From Pseudomonas wadenswilerensis (GTDB lineage Bacteria; Pseudomonadota; Gammaproteobacteria; Pseudomonadales; Pseudomonadaceae): 64,000 nt of DNA. The stretch is taken from contig NZ_UIDD01000004.1 in assembly GCF_900497695.1 (NCBI RefSeq), positions 62,001 through 126,000 on the forward strand. The letters run 5' to 3'. Below are positions 44,526 through 53,594 of the stretch, piece by piece (positions within the stretch are counted from its first letter, which is position 1; each line of letters starts with the position of its first letter). The notes under the pieces were generated by a model. The model searched no databases, had not been told where the DNA came from, and saw nothing but the letters and a program-made list of their open reading frames with translations. The translations under genes were made by a program, and so were the position numbers.

Positions 44526-45428
44526 ATGAACCTGTCGTTATATCTGCTCACTGTGCTGATCTGGGGGACTACCTGGATTGCCCTGAAGCTGCAATTGGGG
44601 GTGGTTGCCATTCCGGTGTCGATCGTCTACCGCTTTGCCCTGGCGGCGCTGGTGCTGTTTGTCATCCTGCTGCTCAGCCGCCGCCTGCAACCGATGAACC
44701 GCCGCGGCCACCTGATCTGTCTGGCCCAGGGGCTGTGCCTGTTCTGCGTCAACTTCATGTGCTTTCTCACCGCCAGCCAGTGGATCCCCAGTGGCCTGAT
44801 CGCCGTGGTGTTCTCCACCGCCACCTTGTGGAACGCGCTGAATGCGCGGGTGTTCTTTGGGCAGAGGGTTGCTGCCAATGTGCTGGCCGGCGGCGCACTG
44901 GGCCTGGCCGGGCTGGGCCTGCTGTTCTGGCCGGAACTGTCCGGGCATGCCGCCAGCCGCGAAACCATCATCGGTCTGGGCCTGGCCCTGCTGGGCACCC
45001 TATGCTTCTCAGCCGGCAACATGCTCTCCAGCCTGCAACAAAAGGCTGGCCTGCGGCCGCTGACCACCAATGCCTGGGGCATGCTCTATGGCGCGACCAT
45101 GCTCGGGCTGTATTGCCTGGTCAATGGCATTCCGTTTGCGATGGAGTGGAACACGCGCTACATCGGCTCGCTGTTGTACCTGGTGATCCCGGGCTCGGTG
45201 ATCGGCTTTACTGCCTACCTGACCCTGGTCGGACGCATGGGGCCGGAGCGGGCCGCTTACTGCACGGTGCTGTTCCCGCTGGTGGCGTTGAACGTCTCGG
45301 CGTTCTACGAAGGTTATCAATGGACGGCGCCGGCGTTGGCAGGCCTGGTGCTGGTGATGCTGGGCAACGTCCTGGTGTTTCGCAAGCCCCGGCCCAAGGT
45401 GGTCGAGCCGGTCGTGGCCTTGAGGTAG
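44526..45428 (+). CDS. EamA/DMT family transporter
   Basis: A 300-residue inner-membrane exporter with ten hydrophobic helices in two EamA repeats (start MNLSLYLLTVLIWGTTWIAL; second repeat from about residue 150). Members export amino acids, metabolites or drugs; the substrate here is unknown. ATG at 44526 after gaggagtgccgcc. Divergent from an AraC regulator 137 bases away. A REP pair lies downstream. Confidence 0.88.
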   Translation: MNLSLYLLTVLIWGTTWIALKLQLGVVAIPVSIVYRFALAALVLFVILLLSRRLQPMNRRGHLICLAQGLCLFCVNFMCFLTASQWIPSGLIAVVFSTATLWNALNARVFFGQRVAANVLAGGALGLAGLGLLFWPELSGHAASRETIIGLGLALLGTLCFSAGNMLSSLQQKAGLRPLTTNAWGMLYGATMLGLYCLVNGIPFAMEWNTRYIGSLLYLVIPGSVIGFTAYLTLVGRMGPERAAYCTVLFPLVALNVSAFYEGYQWTAPALAGLVLVMLGNVLVFRKPRPKVVEPVVALR

Positions 45429-45430
45429 CC

Positions 45431-45503
45431 AGCGCGGGGCAAGCCCGCTCCTACAGATATCGCACTGAACCTGTGGGAGCGGGCTTGCCCCGCGATGAGG
45501 CCG
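45431..45503. repeat. Inverted REP pair
   Basis: gcgcggggcaagcccgctcc and tgtgggagcgggcttgcccc (with gcgatgaggcc) face each other across about 15 bases, right after the transporter stop. Confidence 0.88.
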
Positions 45504-45620
45504 GTACAGCCAAGTACATCAGCTGTTGTCGACGCGGACCTGACAAAAATGCCAGGTTTCAATGGCGTTCCAAAGGCGTAGCTTGCGCAGAACACATTCG
45601 CAGCGTTCGGAGCAACGGTT

Positions 45621-46001
45621 ATGGAAGTGATGATTGGCAAGTCCGATAAACCGGTGGTCGCGCCGCCCACTCCCAAAGACGCGGTCTGGACCATCAGCCT
45701 TTCCCAGGTGGGGGACGAGGGACTGACGCTTAGTGGTTATTCCTTGCCAGGCCTGCAGGGCTCTCAAGGGGCAACCTTGCTGTTTGGCTGGATTGGCACT
45801 CCACCGGAAGGGGCGCCGGAACTCTACGGGGAAACCTTTGTAATCGAACGCTGGGAAGATTATCGCGGGCATGACTTCGTACTGCCCAGGCACTATCTGC
45901 AAAGCGCGCTGGGCGGTACCGGTGTGCTGTTTTTCGATCTGGCGGTGCTCAGCCTGCCGTCGCAGATCTCACCACTGGTAACGGTAAGGGTTGTTGATTA
46001 G
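45621..46001 (+). CDS. Uncharacterised 126-residue protein
   Basis: No family recognised. No signal peptide or membrane segment. Predicted mostly beta from alternating hydrophobic residues (AVWTISLSQVGDEGLTLSGY, GVLFFDLAVLSLPSQISPLV), with a Pro-rich N-terminus (KPVVAPPTPKD), as in a single Ig-like or lectin-like domain. The ATG has a weak upstream site (gcaacggtt). It stands alone between a REP pair and a convergent dehydrogenase gene 14 bases away. Base composition is slightly lower in G+C than its neighbours, so it may be a recent arrival. Confidence 0.6.
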   Translation: MEVMIGKSDKPVVAPPTPKDAVWTISLSQVGDEGLTLSGYSLPGLQGSQGATLLFGWIGTPPEGAPELYGETFVIERWEDYRGHDFVLPRHYLQSALGGTGVLFFDLAVLSLPSQISPLVTVRVVD

Positions 46002-46015
46002 CTATACGTAACGCC

Positions 46016-46987
46016 TTACTTCCACACCTGCGGATTGACCAGATCCCGCGGCCGTTCACCCAGCAACGCGCTGCGCAGGTTATCAATCGCGCGATTGGCC
46101 ATGGCCTCACGGGTTTCAGCGGTGGCTGAACCTACGTGCGGCAAGGTCAGGGCGTTTTTCAGCTGGAACAGCGGCGATTCGCTCAGCGGCTCTTTCTCGT
46201 ACACATCCAGCCCGGCACCGCGAAGGGTGCCGGCCTGCAAGGCTTGCACCAGCGCCGCCTCATCGACCACCGGGCCACGGGACACGTTGATCAGAAACGC
46301 ACTCGGCTTCATCAGTTGCAGTTCACGGGTGCTGATCAGGTGTTTGGTCTGCGCCCCCAATGGCACCACCAGGCAGACGAAATCAGCCTCAGCCAGCAGC
46401 TCATCGAGGCTGCGGTATTGCGCGCCCAGTTCCTGTTCCAGGGCCGGCTTGCGGCTGTTGCCGCTGTAGAGGACCGGCATGTTGAAGCCGAAGCGCCCAC
46501 GCCGGGCGATGGCCGCGCCGATATTACCGAGGCCGACGATGCCCAGGGTCTTGCCGTGCACGTCGCTGCCAAACTGCGCCGGGCCCACGGTGGCCTGCCA
46601 TTGCCCGGCCTTGGTCCAGGCATCCAGCTCGGCCACCCGCCGTGCCGCACCCATGAGCAGGGCAAAGCCCAGGTCCGCGGTACTTTCGGTGAGCACATCC
46701 GGGGTGTTGGTCAGGGCGATGCCGCGCTGGTTGAAGTAGGCCAGGTCATAGTTGTCATAACCCACCGAGACGCTGGCGACCACTTCCAGGTTGCTCGCGT
46801 TTTCCAGCTGTGCCTGGCCGAGTTTGCGGCCGACGCCGATCAGGCCATGCGCCTCGGGCAAGGCTTCGTTGAACTGGGCGCTGATGTCGCCGAGCTTGGG
46901 GTTCGGCACGATCACGTTGAAGTCTTGCTGCAGGCGTTCGACCATCGCCGGGGTGATGCGGCTGAAGGCAAGGACGGTCTTTTTCAT
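46016..46987 (-). CDS. 2-hydroxyacid dehydrogenase (GhrB/TkrA-like)
   Basis: A 323-residue NAD(P)H-dependent D-2-hydroxyacid dehydrogenase, probably reducing glyoxylate, hydroxypyruvate or 2-ketogluconate. Signatures: ASVSVGYDNYDLAYFNQRGI, the nucleotide-binding loop LGIVGLGNIGAAIARRG, the catalytic Arg in NVSRGPVVDEAALVQAL, Glu in LDVYEKEPL and His in LPHVGSATAETREAM. It is a single gene divergent from nothing obvious; the LysR gene upstream runs in the same direction and may or may not control it. Confidence 0.92.
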   Translation of the reverse strand: MKKTVLAFSRITPAMVERLQQDFNVIVPNPKLGDISAQFNEALPEAHGLIGVGRKLGQAQLENASNLEVVASVSVGYDNYDLAYFNQRGIALTNTPDVLTESTADLGFALLMGAARRVAELDAWTKAGQWQATVGPAQFGSDVHGKTLGIVGLGNIGAAIARRGRFGFNMPVLYSGNSRKPALEQELGAQYRSLDELLAEADFVCLVVPLGAQTKHLISTRELQLMKPSAFLINVSRGPVVDEAALVQALQAGTLRGAGLDVYEKEPLSESPLFQLKNALTLPHVGSATAETREAMANRAIDNLRSALLGERPRDLVNPQVWK

Positions 46988-47060
46988 CGGCGAAATCTCT
47001 GCGGGCGGTGGAGAATGGGTAGCACGCTATCATTCTCCACCGTCGCTGTGCAGCAAGATT

Positions 47061-48008
47061 TCAGGTGGCAATGCGCAGTTCGTGGGTTTTCAGGTCCGCT
47101 TCATGGGCGGCGAGAATCTCCGGCAGCGAGTTGCGCAGGTACTCGACCCAGGTCTTGATCTTGGCATCCAGGTACTGGCGCGACGGGTAGATCGCGTACA
47201 GGTTGAGCTCCTGCAGGCGGTACTCGGGCATCACCCGCACCAGCGAGCCATCGCGCAGGCCCTCTATGGCCGAGTAGATCGGCAACACGCCGACGCCCAT
47301 GCCACTGCGGATCGCGGTTTTCATCGCGTCGGCGGAGTTCACCTGGAACGGCGCCTGGGTGATGTTGACCACTTCCTGGCCTTCGGGGCCGTCGAACAGC
47401 CATTTCTCCAGCGGGATCACCGGGCTGACCATGCGCAGGCAGGCGTGGTTGAGCAGGTCGCTGGGCTTGTGGGCAATGCCGTGGCGCTTCACGTACTCGG
47501 GCGAGGCGCAGACGATGCTGTAGGTGATGCCCAGGCGCTGGGAGACAAACCCCGAGTCCGGCAGCTCGCTGGCCAGCACGATGGACACGTCATAGCCTTC
47601 GTCGAGCAGGTCCGGCACGCGGTTGGCCATGGTCAGGTCGAAGGTTACGTCCGGGTGGGTTTCGCGGTAGCGGGCGATGGCGTCGATGACGAAATGCTGG
47701 CCTACCCCGGTCATCGAATGCACCTTCAACTGCCCGGCGGGGCGGGCGTGGGCATCGCTGGCCTCGGCTTCGGCTTCCTCGACATAGGTGAGGATCTGTT
47801 CGCAGCGCATCAGGTAGCGCTTGCCGGCTTCGGTCAGGGCAATGCGCCGGGTGGTGCGGTTGAGCAAGCGGGTTTGCAGATGGGCTTCAAGATTGGAGAC
47901 CGCCCGCGACACGTTGGCGGTGGTCGTATCCAGTTGCACGGCCGCGGCAGTGAAGCTGCCGACTTGCGCGACGCAACTAAAAGCACGCATGTTTTGCAGG
48001 GTGTCCAT
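47061..48008 (-). CDS. LysR family regulator, probably of the FUSC efflux operon
   Basis: A 315-residue LysR regulator. The N-terminal winged helix reads NMRAFSCVAQVGSFTAAAVQ then TTTANVSRAVSNLEAHLQTR; the rest is a periplasmic-binding-like effector domain. It is divergent from the efflux operon at 48195, the classic layout for aromatic-carboxylate efflux (AaeR-type) regulation. Confidence 0.92.
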   Translation of the reverse strand: MDTLQNMRAFSCVAQVGSFTAAAVQLDTTTANVSRAVSNLEAHLQTRLLNRTTRRIALTEAGKRYLMRCEQILTYVEEAEAEASDAHARPAGQLKVHSMTGVGQHFVIDAIARYRETHPDVTFDLTMANRVPDLLDEGYDVSIVLASELPDSGFVSQRLGITYSIVCASPEYVKRHGIAHKPSDLLNHACLRMVSPVIPLEKWLFDGPEGQEVVNITQAPFQVNSADAMKTAIRSGMGVGVLPIYSAIEGLRDGSLVRVMPEYRLQELNLYAIYPSRQYLDAKIKTWVEYLRNSLPEILAAHEADLKTHELRIAT

Positions 48009-48194
48009 GGGTCGCTCTCAAAGTAGACGACAAATTGTGACATGAAGTAACCGAGGCGGTCTTCAGACTAAAGCCGGATTATCGCTGTTTTCGTAACAAA
48101 GATTCGCAGTAATGCACGCTTATCGCCAGTGCGGCAGCCCCCTAGAATTGCGTCTCCAAGCGTCATCCACCTTCTACGTCGGGAATTTGCAGCT

Positions 48195-49721
48195 GTGCCG
48201 CGTCGCATCATCAGAGCGCTCAATGCGCTCAGTGCCTGTGCCTTTAGCTTGACCTTGAGCGGCTGTATCGGAACCTGGGGCATTGCCCCGCAAAGCAAGA
48301 CGCTGCAAGCCAATACCCTGACCACCGACGCGGCGATCCGTGAAGCCGCCCGCGACGCCCATTGGCCCGACCAGCAATGGTGGCGGGCCTACGGCGACCC
48401 GCAACTCGATCGCTGGATCGCCCTGGCCGTGCAAGACAGCCCGAGCATGGCCATGGCCGCCGCCCGTGTGCGCGAAGCCAAGGCCATGGCCGGGGTGGTC
48501 GAGTCGGCGGAAAAACTGCAGGTCAATGGCCAGTCGACGCTCAAGCGCCACAACTGGCCGGAAGACCAGTTCTATGGCCCCGGCGCGTTGTCCGGTTCCA
48601 ACACCTGGGACAACAATGCCGCGCTCGGCTTCAGCTACGCCCTCGACCTCTGGGGCCGTGAGCGCAATGCCAGCGAGCAGGCCGTGGACATGGCCCACAT
48701 GAGCGTGGCCCAGGCCCGCCAGGCCCAGCTCGAGCTGCAGAACAATATCGTCAAGGTCTACATCCAGCTGTCGCTGCACTTTGCCCAGCGCGATATCGTC
48801 AAGGCCGAGCTTGAGCAGCAGGAGCAGATCCTGGCCCTGGCCGAACGGCGTCTGGCCGGCGGCATCGGCACCCATTTCGAAGTCAGCCAGGCGCAGACGC
48901 CGCTGCCGGAAACCCACCGTCAGCTCGATGCAATGAATGAAGAAATCGCCCTGGCCCGTAACCAGCTGGCAGCCCTGGCCGGTAAAGGTCCAGGCGAGGG
49001 TGCGCAACTGCAGCGTCCACAGCTGGCGCTGGGGACCGCGCTGAAATTGCCCTCGGCCTTGCCCGCCGAGCTGGTCGGCCAGCGCCCGGACGTGGTCGCC
49101 AGCCGCTGGCAGGTCGCGGCCCAGGCCCGCGGTATCGATGTCGCCCATGCCGGTTTTTTCCCCAACGTCGACCTGGTCGGTGGCCTCGGTTTCATGGCCA
49201 CCGGTGGCGGGGCGCTGGAGTTTCTGACCGGGCGCAAGTTCAACTACAACGTCGGCCCGGCGATCAGCCTGCCGGTGTTCGATGGCGGTCGCCTGCGTTC
49301 GCAACTGGGGGTTGCCTCGGCCGGTTATGACATCGCCGTGGCGCGCTACAACCAGACCGTGGTCGAGGCGCTCAAGGGGATTTCCGATCAGTTGACCCGC
49401 CGTGAGTCGATGCACGAGCAGCAGCACTTTGCCGCCGAATCGGTGGCCTCGGCGCAGAAGACCTACGACATCGCCATGATCGCCTTTCAGCGCGGCCTGA
49501 CCGATTACCTCAATGTGCTCAACGCGCAGACGATGCTGTTCCGCCAGCAGCAGATCCAGCAGCAGGTCCAGGCCGCACGCCTGAGTGCCCACGCCGAACT
49601 GGTCACGGCCCTGGGCGGCGGCCTGGGCGCGGGCCATGATGTGCCGGAAGCAGACCGGCAACAGGCACCGAAAACCCCGGCGACCCTGGCGATTTTCGAC
49701 AAGCCGGGCCATGCCGAATGA
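48195..49721 (+). CDS. Outer-membrane efflux factor, NodT/TolC family lipoprotein
   Basis: A 508-residue outer-membrane channel component. A lipoprotein signal ends in LSGC (about residues 22-25), followed by two OEP repeats; typical pieces are WWRAYGDPQLDRWIALAVQD, ALGFSYALDLWGRERNASEQ, ELVGQRPDVVASRWQVAAQA and AGFFPNVDLVGGLGFMATGG. I chose the GTG at 48195 because it puts the charged start directly before the lipobox helix; the ORF continues 22 codons upstream without signal features. First gene of the FUSC operon; overlaps the next by four bases. Confidence 0.9.
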   Translation: MPRRIIRALNALSACAFSLTLSGCIGTWGIAPQSKTLQANTLTTDAAIREAARDAHWPDQQWWRAYGDPQLDRWIALAVQDSPSMAMAAARVREAKAMAGVVESAEKLQVNGQSTLKRHNWPEDQFYGPGALSGSNTWDNNAALGFSYALDLWGRERNASEQAVDMAHMSVAQARQAQLELQNNIVKVYIQLSLHFAQRDIVKAELEQQEQILALAERRLAGGIGTHFEVSQAQTPLPETHRQLDAMNEEIALARNQLAALAGKGPGEGAQLQRPQLALGTALKLPSALPAELVGQRPDVVASRWQVAAQARGIDVAHAGFFPNVDLVGGLGFMATGGGALEFLTGRKFNYNVGPAISLPVFDGGRLRSQLGVASAGYDIAVARYNQTVVEALKGISDQLTRRESMHEQQHFAAESVASAQKTYDIAMIAFQRGLTDYLNVLNAQTMLFRQQQIQQQVQAARLSAHAELVTALGGGLGAGHDVPEADRQQAPKTPATLAIFDKPGHAE

Positions 49722-51904
49722 GCGCACTGACCCTGCCGTTTCGCTGGCTGGCCACCCTGGAGTGGCGTCGCGGGTTCTTTGAATGGGTGCGCACCGACGG
49801 GGTGACCTGGGTGTACATCTTCAAGGTTCTCAGCGCCGCCTTCCTGACCCTGTGGCTGGCCATGCGCCTGGAGTTGCCGCAGCCGCGCACGGCGATGATC
49901 ACCGTGTTCATCGTCATGCAACCGCAGAGCGGCCATGTGTTCGCCAAGAGCTTCTACCGGCTGCTGGGCACCCTGGCCGGCTCGTCGATGATGGTCGCGC
50001 TGATCGCCTTGTTTCCGCAGAACACCGAGCTGTTCCTGCCGAGCCTGGCGATCTGGGTCGGCCTGTGTTCGGCCGGCGCCATGCGCTACCGCACCTTCCG
50101 CGCCTATGGCTTCGTGCTCGCCGGTTACACCGCGGCGATGGTCGGCCTGCCGGCCCTGCAGCATCCCGACGGCGCGTTCATGGCCGCGGTGTGGCGGGTG
50201 CTGGAAATCTCCCTGGGGATTCTGGTTTCGACCCTGGTCAGCGCCGCGATTTTGCCGCAGTCGGCCAGCGCCTCGATGCGCAACGCCCTGTACCAACGCT
50301 TCGGCGTGTTTGCCGGCTTCGTTGCCGAGGGCCTGCGCGGCGACAGCCAGCGCGACCGTTTCGAAAGCAGCAACGTGCGCTTTATCGCCGAGGCCGTGGG
50401 CCTGGAAAGCCTGCGCAGTGTCACCGCCTTCGAAGACCCGCACATGCGCCGGCGCAACGGGCGCCTGGGGCGGATGAACAGCGAATTCATGGCCATCACC
50501 ACGCGCTTCAACGCCTTGCACCAGTTGCTGGAGCGCTTGCGTTTGCGTGGGCCGCTGCAGATCGTCACCGCCATCGAGCCGGGGCTCACCGCCCTGGCCG
50601 AGCTGCTCGACGGCTATGCCGGTCGCGGTCTCACCGAGGGTGATGCGGCGCGCCTGGCCGAGCAGCTGGCCGCCTACAAGGAAGGCTTGCCGGAGCGCGT
50701 GCGCACCCTGCGTGCAGCGTATGTCGAGAGCGGCCCGAGCGATGCCGACCTGCTGGACTTCCACACCGCCTACGAACTGCTGTACCGCTTCGTCGACGAC
50801 ATGCACAGCTACGCCCAGACCCACGCTTCGCTGACCGAGCACAACCATGCCCGCGAGCAGTGGGATGAGCCCTATGTGGCGCAGACCAACTGGATGGCCT
50901 CACTGGCCGCCGGTGTGCGCGCCTCGTTCATCCTGCTGGTGCTGGGCAGCTTCTGGATACTCACCGCCTGGCCGAGCGGGGCGATGATGACGCTGATCGC
51001 CGCGGCCACCGTCGGCCTCTCGGCGGCCACGCCAAACCCCAAGCGCATGTCGTTCCAGATGGCCTGCGGGACCTTGTTCGGCGCCTTTGTCGGCTTCTTC
51101 GAAACCTTCTTCGTGTTCCCCTGGATCGACGGTTTCCCGCTGCTGTGCCTGGTGCTGGCGCCGGTGTTCGTGTTCGGCGCGTTCCTCGCTTCGCGACCGG
51201 CCTATGCTGGTTACGGGCTGGGCCTGCTGATCTTTTTTGCCACCGGTTCCGTGCCCGACAACCTGACCATCTACAACCCCTACAACTTCATCAACGACTA
51301 CATCGCCATGGTCATCGGCATGCTGGTCTGCGCCGCTGCCGGGGCAATCATCCTGCCGCCCAACAGCCGCTGGTTGTGGAGCCGCCTGGAGCAGGATTTG
51401 CGTGCCCAGGTGCTGTATGCGATCACCGGGCGCCTACGCGGCTTGGGTTCGAGCTTCGAAAGCCGCACCCGCGACCTGCTGCACCAGGCCTATGGCCTGG
51501 CGGTCGGCCAGCCGCGGGTGCAGAGCAAGTTGCTGCGCTGGATGTTCGTGGTGCTTGAGGTCGGTCACGCGATCATCGAGCTGCGCAAGGAGCAGGCGAT
51601 TTTGCCGGTGCACCCGTGCTACGCCGAATCGCAGCCCTGGCGCCAGGCCATCCGGGTCATGGGCCGTGCGCTGGCGCGGCTGTTCATGCAGCCGAGCGCG
51701 AGCAACCACGAGCGCGCGTTGGTGGCGGTGGATCACGCCATCAGCCGGGTGCAGGCCACCGACGAGCCGTTCGCCCGCCACTTCGACACCTCGGCCCTGC
51801 GCCGGGTGCAGAGCTACCTGCATTTCATCCGTACTTCGTTGCTCGACCCTCAGTCGCCGCTGGCCGAACTGGCCCCGGCCAAAGGACTGCCCCATGCCTC
51901 GTGA
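49718..51904 (+). CDS. FUSC family aromatic-acid exporter (AaeB-like)
   Basis: A 728-residue inner-membrane protein. Two blocks of hydrophobic helices (about residues 20-190 and 390-550) flank a large cytoplasmic region, the layout of fusaric-acid resistance/AaeB proteins; motifs include AMRLELPQPRTAMITVFIVM, HVFAKSFYRLLGTLAG and the repeat block ASFILLVLGSFWILTAWPSG. Such proteins export hydroxylated aromatic acids under stress. Works with the adaptor at 52106 and the outer-membrane factor upstream. Confidence 0.93.
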   Translation: MSALTLPFRWLATLEWRRGFFEWVRTDGVTWVYIFKVLSAAFLTLWLAMRLELPQPRTAMITVFIVMQPQSGHVFAKSFYRLLGTLAGSSMMVALIALFPQNTELFLPSLAIWVGLCSAGAMRYRTFRAYGFVLAGYTAAMVGLPALQHPDGAFMAAVWRVLEISLGILVSTLVSAAILPQSASASMRNALYQRFGVFAGFVAEGLRGDSQRDRFESSNVRFIAEAVGLESLRSVTAFEDPHMRRRNGRLGRMNSEFMAITTRFNALHQLLERLRLRGPLQIVTAIEPGLTALAELLDGYAGRGLTEGDAARLAEQLAAYKEGLPERVRTLRAAYVESGPSDADLLDFHTAYELLYRFVDDMHSYAQTHASLTEHNHAREQWDEPYVAQTNWMASLAAGVRASFILLVLGSFWILTAWPSGAMMTLIAAATVGLSAATPNPKRMSFQMACGTLFGAFVGFFETFFVFPWIDGFPLLCLVLAPVFVFGAFLASRPAYAGYGLGLLIFFATGSVPDNLTIYNPYNFINDYIAMVIGMLVCAAAGAIILPPNSRWLWSRLEQDLRAQVLYAITGRLRGLGSSFESRTRDLLHQAYGLAVGQPRVQSKLLRWMFVVLEVGHAIIELRKEQAILPVHPCYAESQPWRQAIRVMGRALARLFMQPSASNHERALVAVDHAISRVQATDEPFARHFDTSALRRVQSYLHFIRTSLLDPQSPLAELAPAKGLPHAS

Positions 51905-52094
51905 AATCGCCTTCCATGGCGTCTACATGCCGACCATGACCCTGATGTTCCTGTTCGCCGCCGGGCTTGCCTGGGGTTTGGACCGGTTTATCGCCAGCCA
52001 TGACGGCTACCGCTTCTTCTGGCACCCGGCGTTGCTGCGCCTGTGCCTGTTTATCTGCCTGTTCGGTTCCATGGCCCTGACTCTCTACCGTTGA
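51894..52094 (+). CDS. DUF1656 small membrane protein (AaeX-like)
   Basis: A 66-residue protein with two hydrophobic helices (MPTMTLMFLFAAGLAWGLDR and a C-terminal one before ALTLYR). Small proteins of this family lie between FUSC and HlyD genes in efflux operons (AaeX); function unknown. Overlaps the FUSC gene by 11 bases. Confidence 0.85.
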   Translation: MPREIAFHGVYMPTMTLMFLFAAGLAWGLDRFIASHDGYRFFWHPALLRLCLFICLFGSMALTLYR

Positions 52095-52105
52095 GACCCC
52101 TGTTG

Positions 52106-52972
52106 ATGAAAAAGTTTTTCAGCCTGATCGCCACCTTGCTCGTGCTGGCCGCTGCCGTGGTGATCGGTCGCCAGCTCTGGGTGCATTACATGAACACGCC
52201 CTGGACCCGCGACGGGCGCGTGCGCGCCGACATCATCAACGTTGCTGCCGACGTGCCGGGTTATGTGGTCGATGTGCCGGTGCGCGACAACCAGTTGGTG
52301 AAGAAGGGCGATGTGCTGCTGCAGATCGACCCCGAGCACTACGAAGTGGCGGTCCGCCAGGCCCAGGCGCTGGTCGCTTCGCGCAAGGCCACCTGGGAAA
52401 TGCGCAAGGTCAACGCCCATCGCCGCGCCGACATGGACAACCTGGTGATCTCGCGGGAGAACCGTGACGATGCCAGCAACATCGCCAACTCGGCGCTGGC
52501 CGATTACCAGCAGGCCCAGGCGCAACTGGCGGCGGCCGAGCTCGACCTCAAGCGCACCAGGATCCTTGCCACGGTCGATGGCTACGTCACCAACCTCAAC
52601 GTCCATCGCGGTGACTACGCGCGCACCGGCGAGCCGAAGATGGCGGTGGTCGACAAGGACTCGTTCTGGGTCTACGGCTTCTTCGAGGAAACCAAACTGC
52701 CGCATGTTCGGGTGGGTGACCAGGCCGAGCTGCAGATGATGAGCGGCGAAAGGCTCAAGGGGCATGTCGAGAGCATCTCGCGCGGCATCTATGACCGCGA
52801 CAACCCGGAAAGCCGCGAGCTGATCGCCGACGTCAACCCGACCTTCAACTGGGTACGGCTGGCCCAGCGCGTGCCGGTGCGGATTCATATCGATGAAGTG
52901 CCGGAGGGCTTTTTGCTGGCGGCGGGGACCACCTGTACGGTGGTGGTCAAGCCGGGTCAGAAAGAGGGTTAA
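52106..52972 (+). CDS. HlyD-type efflux adaptor (AaeA-like)
   Basis: A 288-residue membrane-fusion protein with one N-terminal anchor (FFSLIATLLVLAAAVVIG), the DGRVRADIINVAADVPGYV lipoyl half, a short coiled coil (ADYQQAQAQLAAAELDLKRT), and the second half TVDGYVTNLNVHRGDYARTG. The short size and NTPWTRDGRVRADI start are typical of AaeA partners of FUSC pumps. Last gene of the operon. Confidence 0.92.
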   Translation: MKKFFSLIATLLVLAAAVVIGRQLWVHYMNTPWTRDGRVRADIINVAADVPGYVVDVPVRDNQLVKKGDVLLQIDPEHYEVAVRQAQALVASRKATWEMRKVNAHRRADMDNLVISRENRDDASNIANSALADYQQAQAQLAAAELDLKRTRILATVDGYVTNLNVHRGDYARTGEPKMAVVDKDSFWVYGFFEETKLPHVRVGDQAELQMMSGERLKGHVESISRGIYDRDNPESRELIADVNPTFNWVRLAQRVPVRIHIDEVPEGFLLAAGTTCTVVVKPGQKEG

Positions 52973-52979
52973 AAGCGGC

Positions 52980-53432
52980 TCAGTCCTGGCGCGAATCCAC
53001 CAGCACCGGGCAACTGACCTGATCGATCACCTTGTTGCTGATCGACGGATCCAGCAAGCGCCCCAGGCGGTTCAAGTGCCGGTGGCCGACGATGATCAGC
53101 TCGCACTCAAGCTCGCGGGCGGCAGCAACGATTGCCGCCACCGGCTCGCCTTGCACCAGCTTGCCTTCACTCTCGAACCCCAGCGCGCGCAGGTTCTCCA
53201 GGGCCTGGCGCACGGCCTGGGTGGCATGGCGCTGCTCATCGGTGGCCGCCGGATACTCCTGCTGCTCGTACAGGCTGATCGCCCCCGGCCCGTCACTCAG
53301 GGCAAAGGCGCTGTCGATGGCCAGCACCACCAGCAGGCGATGGCAGTTGGGCAGGCAGTACTGCTGCGCCAGTTCGACCAGGCGCTGGGAAGCGGGCGAT
53401 CCATCGATGGCAATCAATACGGGGCTGAGCAT
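52980..53432 (-). CDS. Universal stress protein (UspA family)
   Basis: A 150-residue cytoplasmic protein starting MLSPVLIAIDGSPASQRLVE. The ATP-binding signature GHRHLNRLGRLLDPSISNKV (GxxGxxxxxxxGS-like, here G-H-R-H-L-N-R-L-G with the final serine kept in SISNKV) is present but slightly divergent. Role in stress survival is inferred from family. It is encoded against the two efflux operons that flank it. Confidence 0.88.
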   Translation of the reverse strand: MLSPVLIAIDGSPASQRLVELAQQYCLPNCHRLLVVLAIDSAFALSDGPGAISLYEQQEYPAATDEQRHATQAVRQALENLRALGFESEGKLVQGEPVAAIVAAARELECELIIVGHRHLNRLGRLLDPSISNKVIDQVSCPVLVDSRQD

Positions 53433-53594
53433 GGGCGGCTCCTGTGGGCGGCAGTCGAGCCGGCTATTGTTGGGGATTCCCGGCCTGCGGATAAATGGCC
53501 TGGCCTGCACTGTGTAGTTGCGTGCGGCGCAAACCGAAGGCCGCTGTCGAGCTGTTAAGATCGCCCCTTGTTTACACGTCATGGATGCCTGGCA

